Positions 21,102-31,473 of a DNA stretch of 52,502 bases are shown piece by piece. Positions within the stretch are counted from its first letter, which is position 1. Every line of letters starts with the position of its first letter. Origin of the DNA: Heterostelium multicystogenum (taxonomy: Eukaryota; Evosea; Eumycetozoa; Acytosteliales; Acytosteliaceae). The notes beneath the pieces were generated by a model. It was not told the origin of the DNA and ran no database searches. It saw nothing but the letters and a program-made list of their open reading frames with translations. The stretch lies in assembly GCA_003667245.1 (NCBI GenBank), contig RCNN01000259.1, forward strand, positions 1 to 52,502, given 5' to 3'. Both the position numbers and the translations under genes were made by a program.

Positions 21102-22751
21102 GCGGCCTGCCCCGCCCAGCGCACATAACACACAGTGACGGGCATCTGGTGTTCGCCGCAGAACTCTAGCCAGCGCAGCTGGTTGTCCTGCAGGCGATCA
21201 CCGGGGCCTTTGACTTCGATCATGCGGTAGGTTTTTTCTTCGGGCCAGAACTGGATCAGGTCGGGCATGCCGGCGCGGTTGGCGCGGATATCCAGCAGCA
21301 GGCGTTCGAACCAGTGGCGCAGGTGCGCCGCAGGCAGGCAGTAGAGGCCTGATCGAGCAGTTCTTCGCTGAGCACGTTCCAGAACACGAAGGGTGACTGG
21401 ATGCCCCATTTGTCTACATAACGCTGGCGAATGGTGTGCTTGTAGCGCCCATCGTCCAGTTGGCCCAGGCACTCGGCGAACAGCTCGGGCGCGCCGCAGA
21501 TGAAAATCCTCGCTGTGCAGGTCTACCGGCCCGCGCTGGAACGGGTGGAAAAACGACCCCGGCAACGGCGCGAAAATCGCCGGCCAGCACAGCAGGCCAA
21601 ACAGCGAATTGATCAGGCTGTTCTCGACGTAATGCACGGGTGCACCATGGTCGCTGAGGTGCGCCTGTACGCAATACTCCACCGACATCATCGGTTCCGG
21701 AGCCGGCAGTTCGAGGTCCAGGCGCACGATCTCGCGGGGTTTTGCCTTGGGCAGCGCCGGCTCGCCGAGCTTGCGTCGCAGCCTGGGTATCACGCGCAGC
21801 AAGTGCTGCTGTTCGGCAGCGCTTTCCGGGGCCTGTTGCGCCTCACGGGCCAGCCCCATCGCCTGGGCAAAATCCTCCTGGCGCTCCAGCACCCGGATCA
21901 GCCGCGCCCGTGCGCCGGGATAGGTGCAGCCCCGGTAGATAGCTTCCGCCAGGGCCAACTCGGCGCTGCGCTCACAATACTGGCCCACCTGGAACAACAG
22001 CTTGGCCCGACGTTTCTCCAGCCAGGGGTTGTCGGTGTGCAAGGTAGCGATTTGTTCCAGCACGCCATCGAGTGCCCTCGCCCGCTTCAAAGGCCTGCTG
22101 GCACTGATGCAGGAACAGGAAGCCGTGCACATCGTCACGGCTGCGCAAACCGCGGGATTCGGCGCAGAATTCGACTTTCTCGTAGGTAAAGATCCCCAGG
22201 TCCGCCAGCACAAATTCCGACCAGTCCTGATAGAGATTACCGAAGAACATCAGGCGCAGGCGGTCGCACAGTTCCATCACGGTGAGGCTGTAAAGCTGAT
22301 CGGCCAGGTCCGGGCACCAGTGCTGGAAGTGACGCAGTTCACAAAACTGAGTTGACAGCGTTTCCAGCCAGTCCCGCCTTCCTGGCCTTGGGTTGCTCGA
22401 TCCAGGGTTTGAACGCCGCCAGGATTTCCGCTTTCTGCAACAGGCCGAACAACTCGCCGAACGACAACAGGCATTGATCCGTCACCCAAACCCTGTTCCA
22501 GCAAAGGCACGACCGGCCTCGTGCACCGCGCCGATCTCGACATAGTTGAGCTTGCCCGCCCGGAAATGCGCGCCCTTGCGCATCACCATGCGTACCAGTA
22601 ACGCCTGAGATGCCTGCGGCAAGCTGTCAAATTGCTGAATGAAATGCTCTTCGTCCGGGGCCAGCAAATCGGCATAACGCTGCCCCAGCCAGGCGAGCAC
22701 TTGGCGGAAGTTATGCAGGTAATAGAGCGGATCTTCTAGGGGATTGGACAT
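21098..22751 (-). CDS. VRR-NUC domain nuclease, FAN1-like
   Basis: About 550 residues, structure-specific nuclease of the bacterial FAN1 group involved in interstrand crosslink repair. The C-terminal VRR-NUC domain shows MPDLIQFW followed by MIEVKGPGDRLQDNQLRWL (near 21165-21275), which contains the catalytic Asp and Glu-x-Lys. The middle is a TPR-like helical region with ERQEDFAQAMGLA repeats. The N-terminus MSNPLEDPLYYLHNFRQVL starts at 22751. Frameshifts near 22485, 22370, 22075, 21500 and 21345. It is coupled by overlap to the helicase downstream, so the two probably act together in DNA repair. Confidence 0.87.
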
Positions 22752-22836
22752 TTCAGGCACTGGATCAACCACTGTTTATGCATACAGATTGCCGTCCCTG
22801 ACCCGACTGTTGCAATCAGTAATAGATCAAAGGCAC

Positions 22837-22919
22837 ACGCAACTTTTTGCGTAATAATGATCAGATGGCTGTCAGCCACATTAAATGAGTCTCCCCCGAC
22901 CGCTCAGGTGCGGGGTTTT
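22837..22919 (+). ncRNA. Candidate structured leader or small RNA, three hairpins
   Basis: Three hairpins follow in order: ACGCAA-CTTT-TTGCGT (22837-22852), TGGCT-GTC-AGCCA (22866-22878), and a GC-rich one (CCCCG...CGGGG, 22894-22915) with inner pairs ACC/GGT and then TTTT. The last has terminator form but is 21 bases before the lipoprotein ATG, with no other plus-strand gene upstream. This is either a short independent RNA or an attenuator in the lipoprotein leader. No promoter could be assigned confidently. Confidence 0.45.
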
Positions 22920-22940
22920 CGAAGGATCAGGGTAAGGGTT

Positions 22941-23168
22941 ATGAGCATGAAGAATTTGGGTCTGGCGGTGGGTATGTTCACGTTGCTGGTATTGGCCGGT
23001 TTGCTCCACGCAGACGGTGGTGACGTTGCAGAACGGCACTCAATACCTGACCAAGGACGTGCCCAACGCGAAAAACGGCCGATGGCTTCTACGAATTCAC
23101 CGACATCGCCGGCAAGCATATTCGCGTCAAGGCCGATGACGTCGCGACCGTGAATGAAGGAGAAATAA
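22941..23168 (+). CDS. YgdI/YgdR-like small lipoprotein, frameshifted
   Basis: About 73 residues in the intact form. The start MSMKNLGLAVGMFTLLVLAG leads to a lipobox that reads LAGC if one T is removed from the run at 23000-23002, giving a lipidated Cys. Downstream, TLQNGTQYLTKDVP and a KADDVATV segment match the small YgdI/YgdR family of outer-membrane lipoproteins of unknown role. Further one-base breaks near 23070 and 23163 hide the TAA at 23166. A ribosome binding site (GGGTAAGGG) precedes the ATG. Confidence 0.75.
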
Positions 23169-23197
23169 AAAGTGGGAGCCCGTCGGCTCCCACTTTT
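23167..23197. terminator. Bidirectional rho-independent terminator
   Basis: A 13-bp stem (AAAAGTGGGAGCC / GGCTCCCACTTTT) with loop CGTC. A/T runs on both sides let it serve both the lipoprotein gene on the plus strand and the incoming lipA transcript on the minus strand. Confidence 0.9.
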
Positions 23198-23206
23198 CTT
23201 TGCAAT

Positions 23207-23342
23207 GATCGTTCCCACGTTCTACGTGGGAATGCAATCCCGTGACGCTCCGCGTCACCACTGCGCAAGACATGAACCGTGGGTTGGCCGTTGGACGCAG
23301 AGCGTCCGGGGCGGCGTTCCCACGCAGAGCGTGGGAACGATC
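23207..23342. repeat. REP-like inverted repeat, family B copy 2
   Basis: GATCGTTCCCACGTTCTACG on the left and GCGTGGGAACGATC on the right, with GTGACGCTCCGCGTCAC inside, as in the copy at 8885. It lies between the convergent lipoprotein and lipase genes. Confidence 0.88.
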
Positions 23343-23357
23343 AATCCGTGGCGCTAC

Positions 23358-24798
23358 TTAGCCGATGGAAACCCCATCGCCCCAAACCCCGGCGAGCCCA
23401 ACGCCAACCAGCGTCACCGAGTCCGCGCCAAAGCTCAGCACGGTATCGCCCCCCACCACCTTGGCGTGGTCACGCCAGTCCGCACTGCCCTCCACGTCCC
23501 GGAACACCAGCTTGTCGGTCGGCTGATAACCAATCACCCGGTCCTGCCCAAACTGCCCGCCGAACAGAAAAGGTGTTATGCCCGCTGTTGTCGCGGATCG
23601 TGTCATTGCCCTTGCCGCCCTCGATGAAATCCACACCCTTGCCACCCTGGATCAAGTCATCGCCAATCACTGCCGATGATGAACGTGTTGCCCTTGTGCG
23701 GCTCGGCATTGCGGTTTGAGGTCCTGCACCCAGGTAATTGGCCCGGGCCGGGTCCGACAGGTTGGCCACGATAATCGTCGAGTCCCGGCTGGTCAGGTCG
23801 TAGAACTGCGAGTCCAGGACCCGCGTCATGCCATCCCCATACCCGGTGGGCAAATGAGAAAGCCAGGTGGGAACATTGACGATGGAAAACGGCAGGACAT
23901 TCCACAGCGTCGACGCGTAGTGATCGTTGAAGCTGACGATATTGTCCGTGGTCGACTCATGGGGCTTGTCGTGCACGCCCAGTGAGGAGAAGTTGAACGA
24001 CGAACCGTCCAGCGCGCGAAACACCGGGTCGTTTTCATAACCGATGTTCAGCACCTTGTCGCCGGCACTCTGGGTTGGCGAGGCATAAGCCACATAGTTG
24101 GAGTCCTTGTAGAACCCCGACCATTTATTGCCGCTCAGGTCGGCCATGCTGTTGACCGCCAGGCCACCCAGGCTATGACCGCTGACCACCACGTCCTTGC
24201 CCGTCAGGCCATGACTGCCGGCATACGCCGCGACATCCTTGAGCAAGGTGCCAAAGGCTTCGCCGGCGTAGTTTTTTCGCGTAGTCCTTGGGCCCCAGCG
24301 CCGCCAGCAGGTCACTGACCAGATCGCCGATGGAGTCGCTGATCAAGGTTTCCCGAGGCCCCGAAGTCCCGCGAAAACCAATGCCGATTTCCAGCAGCTT
24401 GCCATCGCCATCGTACTTGCCCAGCACTTCCACCTGCGCGGTGGTGTGTAGCCGGGCTTTTTCACCGAAGAACGTGCCCCGGGCGTCCACCTTGCCGCCG
24501 TAGCCCAGGGTACTGGCGCTGATGGGCGTCCAGCCGGCCTTGTTGACCGCATCGAGGGCGGCTTTTTTCCGAGTCGGGGTTCCAGGGAATCCCTGGAATA
24601 ACCCCCTGTGAATCGGTGCTGCCCAGCAGCGCGCCCACCAGAGTGGCGGGCAGCCCCAGGCCAAAACCGTTGTGCTGGTAACCCACGGCAAAGCCGTTGT
24701 CCAGGTTGTGATAGGAGTACAGCGTGATCGCCATGGCATCGGCGAACAACGCTTTGGGAGCCCTCGGTGCCGAGGTTCTTATAGTCGAAAACACCCAT
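23358..24798 (-). CDS. lipA: Type I-secreted RTX lipase
   Basis: About 476 residues, the family I.3 lipase (LipA/TliA, close to polyurethanase PueB) of fluorescent pseudomonads. It starts MGVFDYKNLGTEG at 24798. The nucleophile elbow VVSGHSLGG is near 24165-24190. Glycine-rich RTX calcium repeats (GDDLIQGGKGVDFIEGGKG) lie near 23605-23670. The extreme C-terminus (VTLVGVGLAGVWGDGVSIG) is the uncleaved secretion signal. There is no N-terminal signal peptide, so export is through AprDEF, encoded upstream in the same operon. Breaks near 24760, 24570, 24280, 23730, 23680 and 23575. It is the last gene of the locus. Confidence 0.93.
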
Positions 24799-24871
24799 GG
24801 TATTGCCTCTTCTTTTGTTGGAATTGTCGAGAAAGCCGAATCTGCACAAATGGACGATTGGAACCGGATCA

Positions 24872-24964
24872 ATGTGGGAGCGGGCTTGCTCGCAGAAGGC
24901 GGTGTGCCAGTCGGTGGATGGGTTGACTGATCCACCGCTTTCGCGAGCAAGCCCGCTCCCACAT
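24872..24964. repeat. REP-like inverted repeat, family C copy 1
   Basis: ATGTGGGAGCGGGCTTGCTC on the left and the complementary arm GAGCAAGCCCGCTCCCACAT on the right. It lies in the gap between prtB and lipA. Confidence 0.9.
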
Positions 24965-24978
24965 TTCCACTGCGGTGT

Positions 24979-27900
24979 TTAGAAAGCCCAGTCCAGGCTC
25001 AAACCCACCCCATGGACTTTCTCCTTGCTGGCCAGCAGGCCGTTGTAATCCAGATTCACCTTCGCATCCTTGCTCAGCGCCAGGCTGACCCGCGCCCCCA
25101 CCAATGCCGCATCACGCACCATCGACGAACTCTCCACAGTGAACGAAGGGGCCGCCCGAGGCAAACCCAGGTGCCGCTCGGAATCGACGCTGCTCAGCTT
25201 GTGCTGCCAACCCAGGGTGCCGGAAAGCTCCAGTTGCTGATGGTCATTGATATTCAAGGTTTTCAGCGCTCGAGCACCCAGGGTACTCAACACCACATCG
25301 CGGCTGTCATCCCGGCCCTTCAAGGCCGCCCGCATCACCCTTTTCGGTAAACCCATCGGCATCCAGATGCACGTACGCCAGGTTGGCGAACGGTTCCAGG
25401 GCCAGGGGTTGCAGGTTCAGGCGATACGCCGCCTCGGTAAACACCTGGGTACTGCGGGCATCCACCTTGGCTTTCTGCTTGCCGGCGACTTCACCGTATT
25501 GCAGCTCGCGCTTCACATCGGCCGGGTGCCAGCTGTAGGTCGCACCACCGCTCAAGCGCAAGGCACCGATTTCATGCCCGGCATACGCCACCCAGGTGAT
25601 AGCTGTCCACCGATGCCCGGGAATGGGTGTCGCTGCCCATGTTCAGCGATGTATCGCTGTACCCCGCCACCAGGCCTACACGGGTGTCTTCATCCAGCGC
25701 GCCGTCCACACCCGCCAGCATGCCGCCGATGGAGGTGGTGTAGCCCGCCGTATCGCTGCCGCTGTTGGTCTTGCCCAGGCGCCCAACGCCTTGACCCAGA
25801 CGTTGCCACGGCTGTCGACGGTCTGGCTCGATGCGCCCATCGCCCCTTGCTGCAAGCGCTCGCCCACGGCTTCGCGCAGGTAGCGGTTGTCATTCACCAA
25901 CGCGGTTTTCCAGCGCCGGGTAGATCTCCCCGGACAGCTGCTGGAATGCACCCTGGGCCGAGGCCGCATTTGGCGCCAGCAACAGGCTTTCGTACACGGC
26001 GTTGCCCGCGCCCAACTGCTCGGCAGCAGCGCCACCGAACGTTGGTTCGGGGTGGCGGCCACACTGGCAAAGGTGTTGGCATTGCGCCCCACATCCAGCT
26101 GCACGCCGTTGGCGGCGTAGTTCAGGGTGCCGCCGATAAACAGATAGTTGGGCAGCACCGAACCGAAGCTGCCGGTAATCCCGCCCGCAGCCTGCAGGAT
26201 GTTGTACTGGCGACCGATCAGGCTTTCGGCCTGGGTCTGGGTCAGCAGCGTCGGGCTGTTTTTCCAGGGCCAGGGTCACCGTGCCGCCGCTGAGGTGGCC
26301 TTGCCACCGGCGACGATGCGAATCACTGTTGGTGGCCGACAACTCCACCGCATAGGTAGAGCCCGCCGCGAAGTTCACATCCCCGGCCACGTTCAGGGTG
26401 CCGATGGAGTTGCCCGGCGCCACGGTACCGCCGCTGTTCGCCGTGAGCGAGCCAATGCGCCCGGAACCGCCCACTACGCCGCTGCTGCTGACGGTAACGT
26501 CGGAGGTGATCGAGCCATTGATCGCCAGCAACCCTTGGTTGACCAGGGTCGGGCCGCTGTAGGTGTTGGTGCCGGTCAGTACCAGCGCGCCAATGCCCTG
26601 CTTGGTCAGGCCGCCATGCCCGGAGATATCGTTGCTCCACACATCCAGCCCGCAACGCACATCGGTGCACGTGCGCTGGGTCGGTTTGCCGGCATCCACC
26701 ACGGCGCCAATCCCTGGCAGGTCCGCGACAAACTGGCCGGAGCCGTAGGCGCCGTCGATACGAAACTCCGCCGGGATATCCTCAGCCGTCACAAACATCC
26801 CCGGGCCGTTGATGGCCTTGCCCAGATTGATCATTCCCCAACCGTACAGCGAGTCGATGCCCGGTGCGCCGAGGTCGGTCGCGGTGGTTTTCAGCAGCGT
26901 GGAGATCTGGTCGCCGCTCATGTACGGGAAGCGCTCCATCAACACCGCTGCACTGCCGGCCACATGCGGCGCGGCCATGGAGGTGCCGTTGAAGTTGGCG
27001 TAGTCGGTGGTCAGGTTTTCCAGGGAGGTGCCGTTGATCACCGAGCTGTAGATCTTGGTGCCGGGCGCCGCGACGCAGAAGCTGGCGGCATACCCGCAGC
27101 GCGAGGAAAACGTACTGATCACGTAAGGATCGGAACTGGCGGTGTCGGGATTCTGTTGCAAGGCCGCCACCGACAGCCAGTTGGGTGCAATCTCCGGCAC
27201 GAAGTACGCCAGGCCCGAGATCGCATCCGGGTTGTTGCGGTTGTAGTCGTTGCCGGCGGCAAAGATCGTCAGCACGCCGCTGCGGGCCGCATCAATGGCG
27301 CCCTGATAAGCGCCACCTGCGATCGTCCCAAGGATCGCCGAATGTTATTGAACTGCGCCTGGGCTTCATTGACCGTGAAGTTGGGGAATGCCGGATCTCG
27401 GCCGCCCTTGGCGTACTGGTCACCAATGCCGATGCCCCAGCTGTTGTTGATAATGCGTGCGCCGCTGGCCACCAGCGCGTCCCAACCGGCTTTGTAGACC
27501 GCGCCGTCGTTGCCCAGGATGATCCCGTCTTCGGGGCCCGGGTCACCGTTTTCGGCGCTGATGATCTGCGCATCGAACGCCACGCCGTGCATTGGCCCGC
27601 CGTCGCGGTTACCCGCGGCGATCCCGCCTACGTGCGTGCCGTGATTGCCGAGCTTGCCGTTGGAACCCAGGGAAGGCGTGCCGTCGTAGCGAAACGCATC
27701 CCCGGCCTTCACCGGGATGTACGGGTCGGTGTATTGGCGAATGCCTTCGGTCACGATCGTGACCACTTTGCCGGGGCTGGCGAATTCCGGATGCTGGGCA
27801 TACACCGGCTGGTCGAAGATCCCCAGCTTCACGCCCTTGCCGGTGTAGCCGGCGGCGTAGGCGGCGTCTGCATGCACGGCGCCCAGGCCCCAGTCGGCCT

Positions 27901-28091
27901 TGAATTCATTACTGCGCCAACTGGCAGCATCTCCCAGTTTTCCGGTTTCCACGTAGGGTGCGGCCTGGGCGGTACCCAGGCTGGCCAGGCAACACAGCAA
28001 CGCGCCGTATGGCACGCAGCTCAGGGCCTTGAGCGGGTAGCCCGGGGCCTGTTGGGATGGCGGATTGAAACCCTCGTTTTGTTTTTTTCAC
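24979..28091 (-). CDS. prtB: Subtilase autotransporter serine protease (PrtB-like)
   Basis: About 1035 residues. An N-terminal signal segment (ALLCCLASLGTAQA) precedes a subtilisin domain with the catalytic triad: Asp in LGIFDQP (near 27800), His in NHGTHVGGIAAG (near 27615-27650) and Ser in GTSMAAPHVAG (near 26955-26990). A passenger with autotransporter-associated repeats (GALVLTGTNTYSGPTLVN) follows. The C-terminal beta-barrel (about 24979-25850) ends in GVGLSLDWAF with a terminal Phe. The GTG start at 28091 is preceded by AAGGAAGG. Breaks near 28010, 27330, 26330, 26260 and several in the barrel. It has its own outer-membrane channel, so it does not need AprDEF. Confidence 0.92.
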
Positions 28092-28157
28092 GGTGACCTT
28101 CCTTAGTTTTTATTGCACTTGTATAAATCACGTTTCTCCCAAGCGTCGCCGACCCCA

Positions 28158-28247
28158 TGTGGGAGCGGGCTTTGCTCGCGAATGCGGTGGCTCAGTTACA
28201 GGTGCGTCGACTGCCACACCGCATTCGCGAGCAAGCCCGCTCCCACA
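28158..28247. repeat. REP-like inverted repeat, family C copy 2
   Basis: ATGTGGGAGCGGGCTTTGCT and the complementary AGCAAGCCCGCTCCCACA flank GCGAATGCGG...CCGCATTCGC. The left arm has TTT where the other copy has TT, in keeping with homopolymer error. It lies between the two autotransporter genes. Confidence 0.9.
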
Positions 28248-28276
28248 GTTGACCTCTTTCGGCCTCAGGATCTTGC

Positions 28277-31239
28277 TCAGAACTGCCAGTTCAGGCTCAA
28301 CCCCACGCCCTGGATTTTTTCCCGGCCAGCCAATTGGCCGGTGTAGTCGAGGTTGACCCGTGTGCTTTTGCTCAACGCCAGGCTCGCCTGCACGCCCACC
28401 AATGCCGCGTCGCGCATCAACGGCGAGCTTTTGCACCGCAAACGACGGCCCTCCGGCGACAAACGCCAGGTGCTCTTCGGATTCAACGGCACTCAGGCTG
28501 TGCTGCCAGCCCAGCGAGCCGGAAACGTCCAGTTGCTGGCGGTCATTGAGGGGGAAGGTTTTTGCCGCCCGCAGGCCCAGGGTGCTCAGCACCGCATCGC
28601 GGCTGTCACTGCCACGCTCCAGCGCGGCGGCGTCGCCTTTCTCGTGAAAGCGCTCGTTGTCCAGATGCACGTAAGCCAGGTTGGCGAACGGCTCCAGCGC
28701 CACCGAGGACACGTTCAAACGGTAGGCCGCTTCGGTAAATACCTGGGCACTGCGCGCATCCAGCTTGGTCTTCTGCTTGCCGCTGACTTCGCCGTACTGC
28801 AAGTCGCGTTTCACGTCGCCGCGATGCCAGCTGTAGGCACCGCCGACGCTCAAGCGCCAATTGCCCAGCTCATGCCCGGCGTAGGCGCCGAGGTGGTAGC
28901 TGTCGATGGACGCCGATGAATGCGTGCCGCTGCCCATGTTCAGCGAGCTGTCGCTGTAACCGGCCACGAGACCGGCACGGGTCTGCTCGTCCAGCGCGCC
29001 GTCGACACCGGCCAGCATGCCGCCCAGTGAGCTGGTGTAGCCTGCCGTGTCGCTGCGGCTGTCGGTCTTGCCCCAACTGCCGAGCGCCTTGACCCACACG
29101 TTGCTCTCACCGGTAACCGGCGTTATGGCGCAGGCGCTCGCCCACGGCATCGCGTACCTGGCGGCTGTCATTGATCAGCATTGTGCCGATGGCCGGTAGA
29201 TTTCTCCCGACAGCTGCTGGAAACCCGACTGCGCCGTGGCTGCCGAGTCTGACCGCAGGATGCTTTCGTACACCGGATTACCGGCGCCCAACTGCTCGGC
29301 GGCCGCCGCCACCGAACGCTGGTTACGAGTGGCACCGACACTGGCGAAACTCGCATCACTGCGGGCAATGCCCAGTTGCACACCGTTGGCGGCATAGTCG
29401 AGGGTGCCGCCGAGGAACAGGTAGTTGGGCAACACGGCACCGAACTGGCCCTGGATCCCGCCAGCCGCCTGGAGGATGTTGTACTGGCGCCCCACCAGGC
29501 TTTCCGCCTGTTGCAGGCTGAGCAGGGTCGGGCTGTTTTCCAGGGCCAGGGTCACGGTGCCGCCGCCGAGGATTGCCTTGCCCGTGGCGACAATCCGGTC
29601 GCTGGTGGTGGGGGTGAGTTCGACCGCATAGGTGGAGCCGGCGGCGAGGTTTACATCCCCGGCCACCTGCAAGGTGCCCACGGAATTGCCCGGCGCCACG
29701 GTGCCGCCGCTATTGACCTGTAACGCTGCGATGCGACCGGAGCCACCCAACGTGCCGCTGTCATTGACCGTCACCGCGGACGTCAGTGAGCCATTCACCG
29801 CCAACCGGCCGCCATTCACGGTGGTCGGGCCACGGTAGGTGTTGTCGCCCGCCAGGATCAGGCTGCCCGCACCGGATTTGGTCAGGCTGCCTTCGTAGAT
29901 ACGCTGGGCCGCGGGCTGCCGCACGGGCAGTGCCAACGGCATAGTCCGTCTGGTCCTGCTGACTCGCGCCCGGCGCCCACGCCGTTCTCCCAGCCCTTGT
30001 CGCGCAGGGTTTGCTGCCAGGCCAGGGTTTCGGCGCTGTCTTCGGCCTGACGCTGGATCAGCGCCTTGTCGGAGATCGCATTGCTCCACACATCGCCCTG
30101 CCCGGCCGCCAACGTGACATTCATCGGCCCGAGCAATTGCCCGGGCCCGTGCATTGCTCGGCCAAGGTCCGGCACGCCCCAGCCGACCTGAGTGGTCGGT
30201 GCATCGGTGACCGCGCCATTGAGCTGGGTGGCCGTGGTCAACAGCACCTGCAAGGCCTGTTCGTTGTTCAGGTATGGATAGCGTTCCATCACCAGCGCCA
30301 GTGCGCCGGTGGCATGGGGCGCCGACATCGAGGTGGCCGGATTTCACCCCATAACCGCCATCGGGAATGGTGCTGTTGATCAACGCCCCGGGGGTGGAAA
30401 TGCACCAGTACTTGGCGATGCCGCCTGGTTGTATTTTCTGGTTGTTCGCCTTGTCCAGGCCCGATACCGCCAGCCAGTGGCCTTCCAGCTCCGGCTGGAA
30501 ATAAGGCAAGGCCGAACGCACGCTGGCGTTGGGCGTAGCCGCTGTTGCCAGCACTGAACACGTTGATCACCCCGGCCTTGGCCACCTCCGCAGCGGCATC
30601 CAGCCAGGTGTTCTGGTTGTAGTGCTGGGCATAGGCAGCGTGCAGGTCGCCAATGGTCTGGTAGCTGACATCCTTGGGTTGGCTGCCCCAACTGTTATTG
30701 ATCGCGCGCACGCCGGAATCCACCAGCGCGCTGTACACCGCCTTGAAGTACTTGGGGTCTGGCGTGGGGCGAACAGGAAACTGTCATTGGCGTTGGTGTT
30801 GCCGACGTAGATCTGCGCGTTGTACGCCACGCCGTGCATGCCCCACGCCATCGCGGGCTGCGCCCATGGTGCCGGTGACGTGGGTGCCGTGGGAGTCATT
30901 GTTTGGGTTGAGCGCGCCGGTGGTCGTGAAGGGGCTGCCATCGACATAGGTGCCACTGGCGGTGACCGCGTGATAGCGGTCTTTTGAGGCTTCGGGATGG
31001 TTGGGGTCGAAACCCGAGTCCAGGGCGCCGATCTTCACGCCACTGCCGGTGATGCCGCTCGCATAGGCCTCGTTGGCTTTCATCCGGTCCAGGCCCCAGT
31101 CGCTCTGGAACTCGGCGGTGCGCCAACTGCCGGGGTCGCCGACTTTTCCGGCTTCGATGTACTGCCCGTGGGCCGCCACTGACAGCAGCAGCAAGGAGCC
31201 TGCGGTGAAGGGTTTGAAGCGAGGTGAACCAGTGATCAT
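28277..31239 (-). CDS. prtA: Subtilase autotransporter serine protease (PrtA-like)
   Basis: About 985 residues. Signal peptide ([15 protein letters not shown]) from ATG 31239. Subtilisin triad: Asp in [13 protein letters not shown] (near 31010), His in [12 protein letters not shown] (near 30890) and Ser in [13 protein letters not shown] (near 30300-30335), the last directly beside a frameshift. Autotransporter repeats ([18 protein letters not shown]) and a C-terminal barrel ending LNWQF. The passenger lacks the Cys-rich insert seen in PrtB (TCTDVRCGLDV). Barrel and linker are closely similar to those of the downstream gene. Breaks near 30850, 30770, 30545, 30345, 29960, 29190, 29125 and 28430. 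Confidence 0.92.
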
Positions 31240-31272
31240 GAAGAGTCCCTTTTCTTATTTGTTGAAATACCT

Positions 31273-31365
31273 GTGGCGAGGGAGCTTGCTCCCGCTGGAG
31301 TGCGCAGCGCTCCCAAGATCTTGGGGCCGCTACGCAAGCCCAGCGGGAGCAAGCTCCCTCGCCAC
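31273..31365. repeat. REP-like inverted repeat, family A copy 3
   Basis: GTGGCGAGGGAGCTTGCTCC and the complementary right arm enclose GCGCAGCGCTCCCAAGATC. It lies inside the exoenzyme operon, between aprF and prtA. Confidence 0.9.
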
Positions 31366-31460
31366 AACAAGCGCCCTTGCCACAGAAAGCTCCCTTGCCA
31401 AAACAAGCGCCCTTGCCACAGAAATCTTGAAACGCCCCTTGCCACCAAAGCTCCCCTTGC
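31366..31460. repeat. Degenerate tandem copies of a REP half-arm
   Basis: Directly after the family A element come about five imperfect units of 16-25 bases built on AAGCKCCCTTGCCA (K is G or T), for example AAGCGCCCTTGCCACAGA twice and AAGCTCCCTTGCCAAAAC. They look like amplified, drifting copies of the REP right arm (AGCTCCCTCGCCAC). The block ends 14 bases before the aprF stop. Confidence 0.75.
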
Positions 31461-31473
31461 ACAAGTACACTCG

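Noticed and set aside
26148..27497. Long plus-strand open frame of about 449 codons
   Set aside because: It is the antisense shadow of prtB. The minus frame has the subtilase motifs and barrel; the plus frame is Arg/Gly/Ala-rich with no family pattern.
24872..28247. Paired repeats as ends of a mobile element around prtB
   Set aside because: Both are complete REP-like inverted repeats of a family found in intergenic DNA. There is no transposase and no target duplication.
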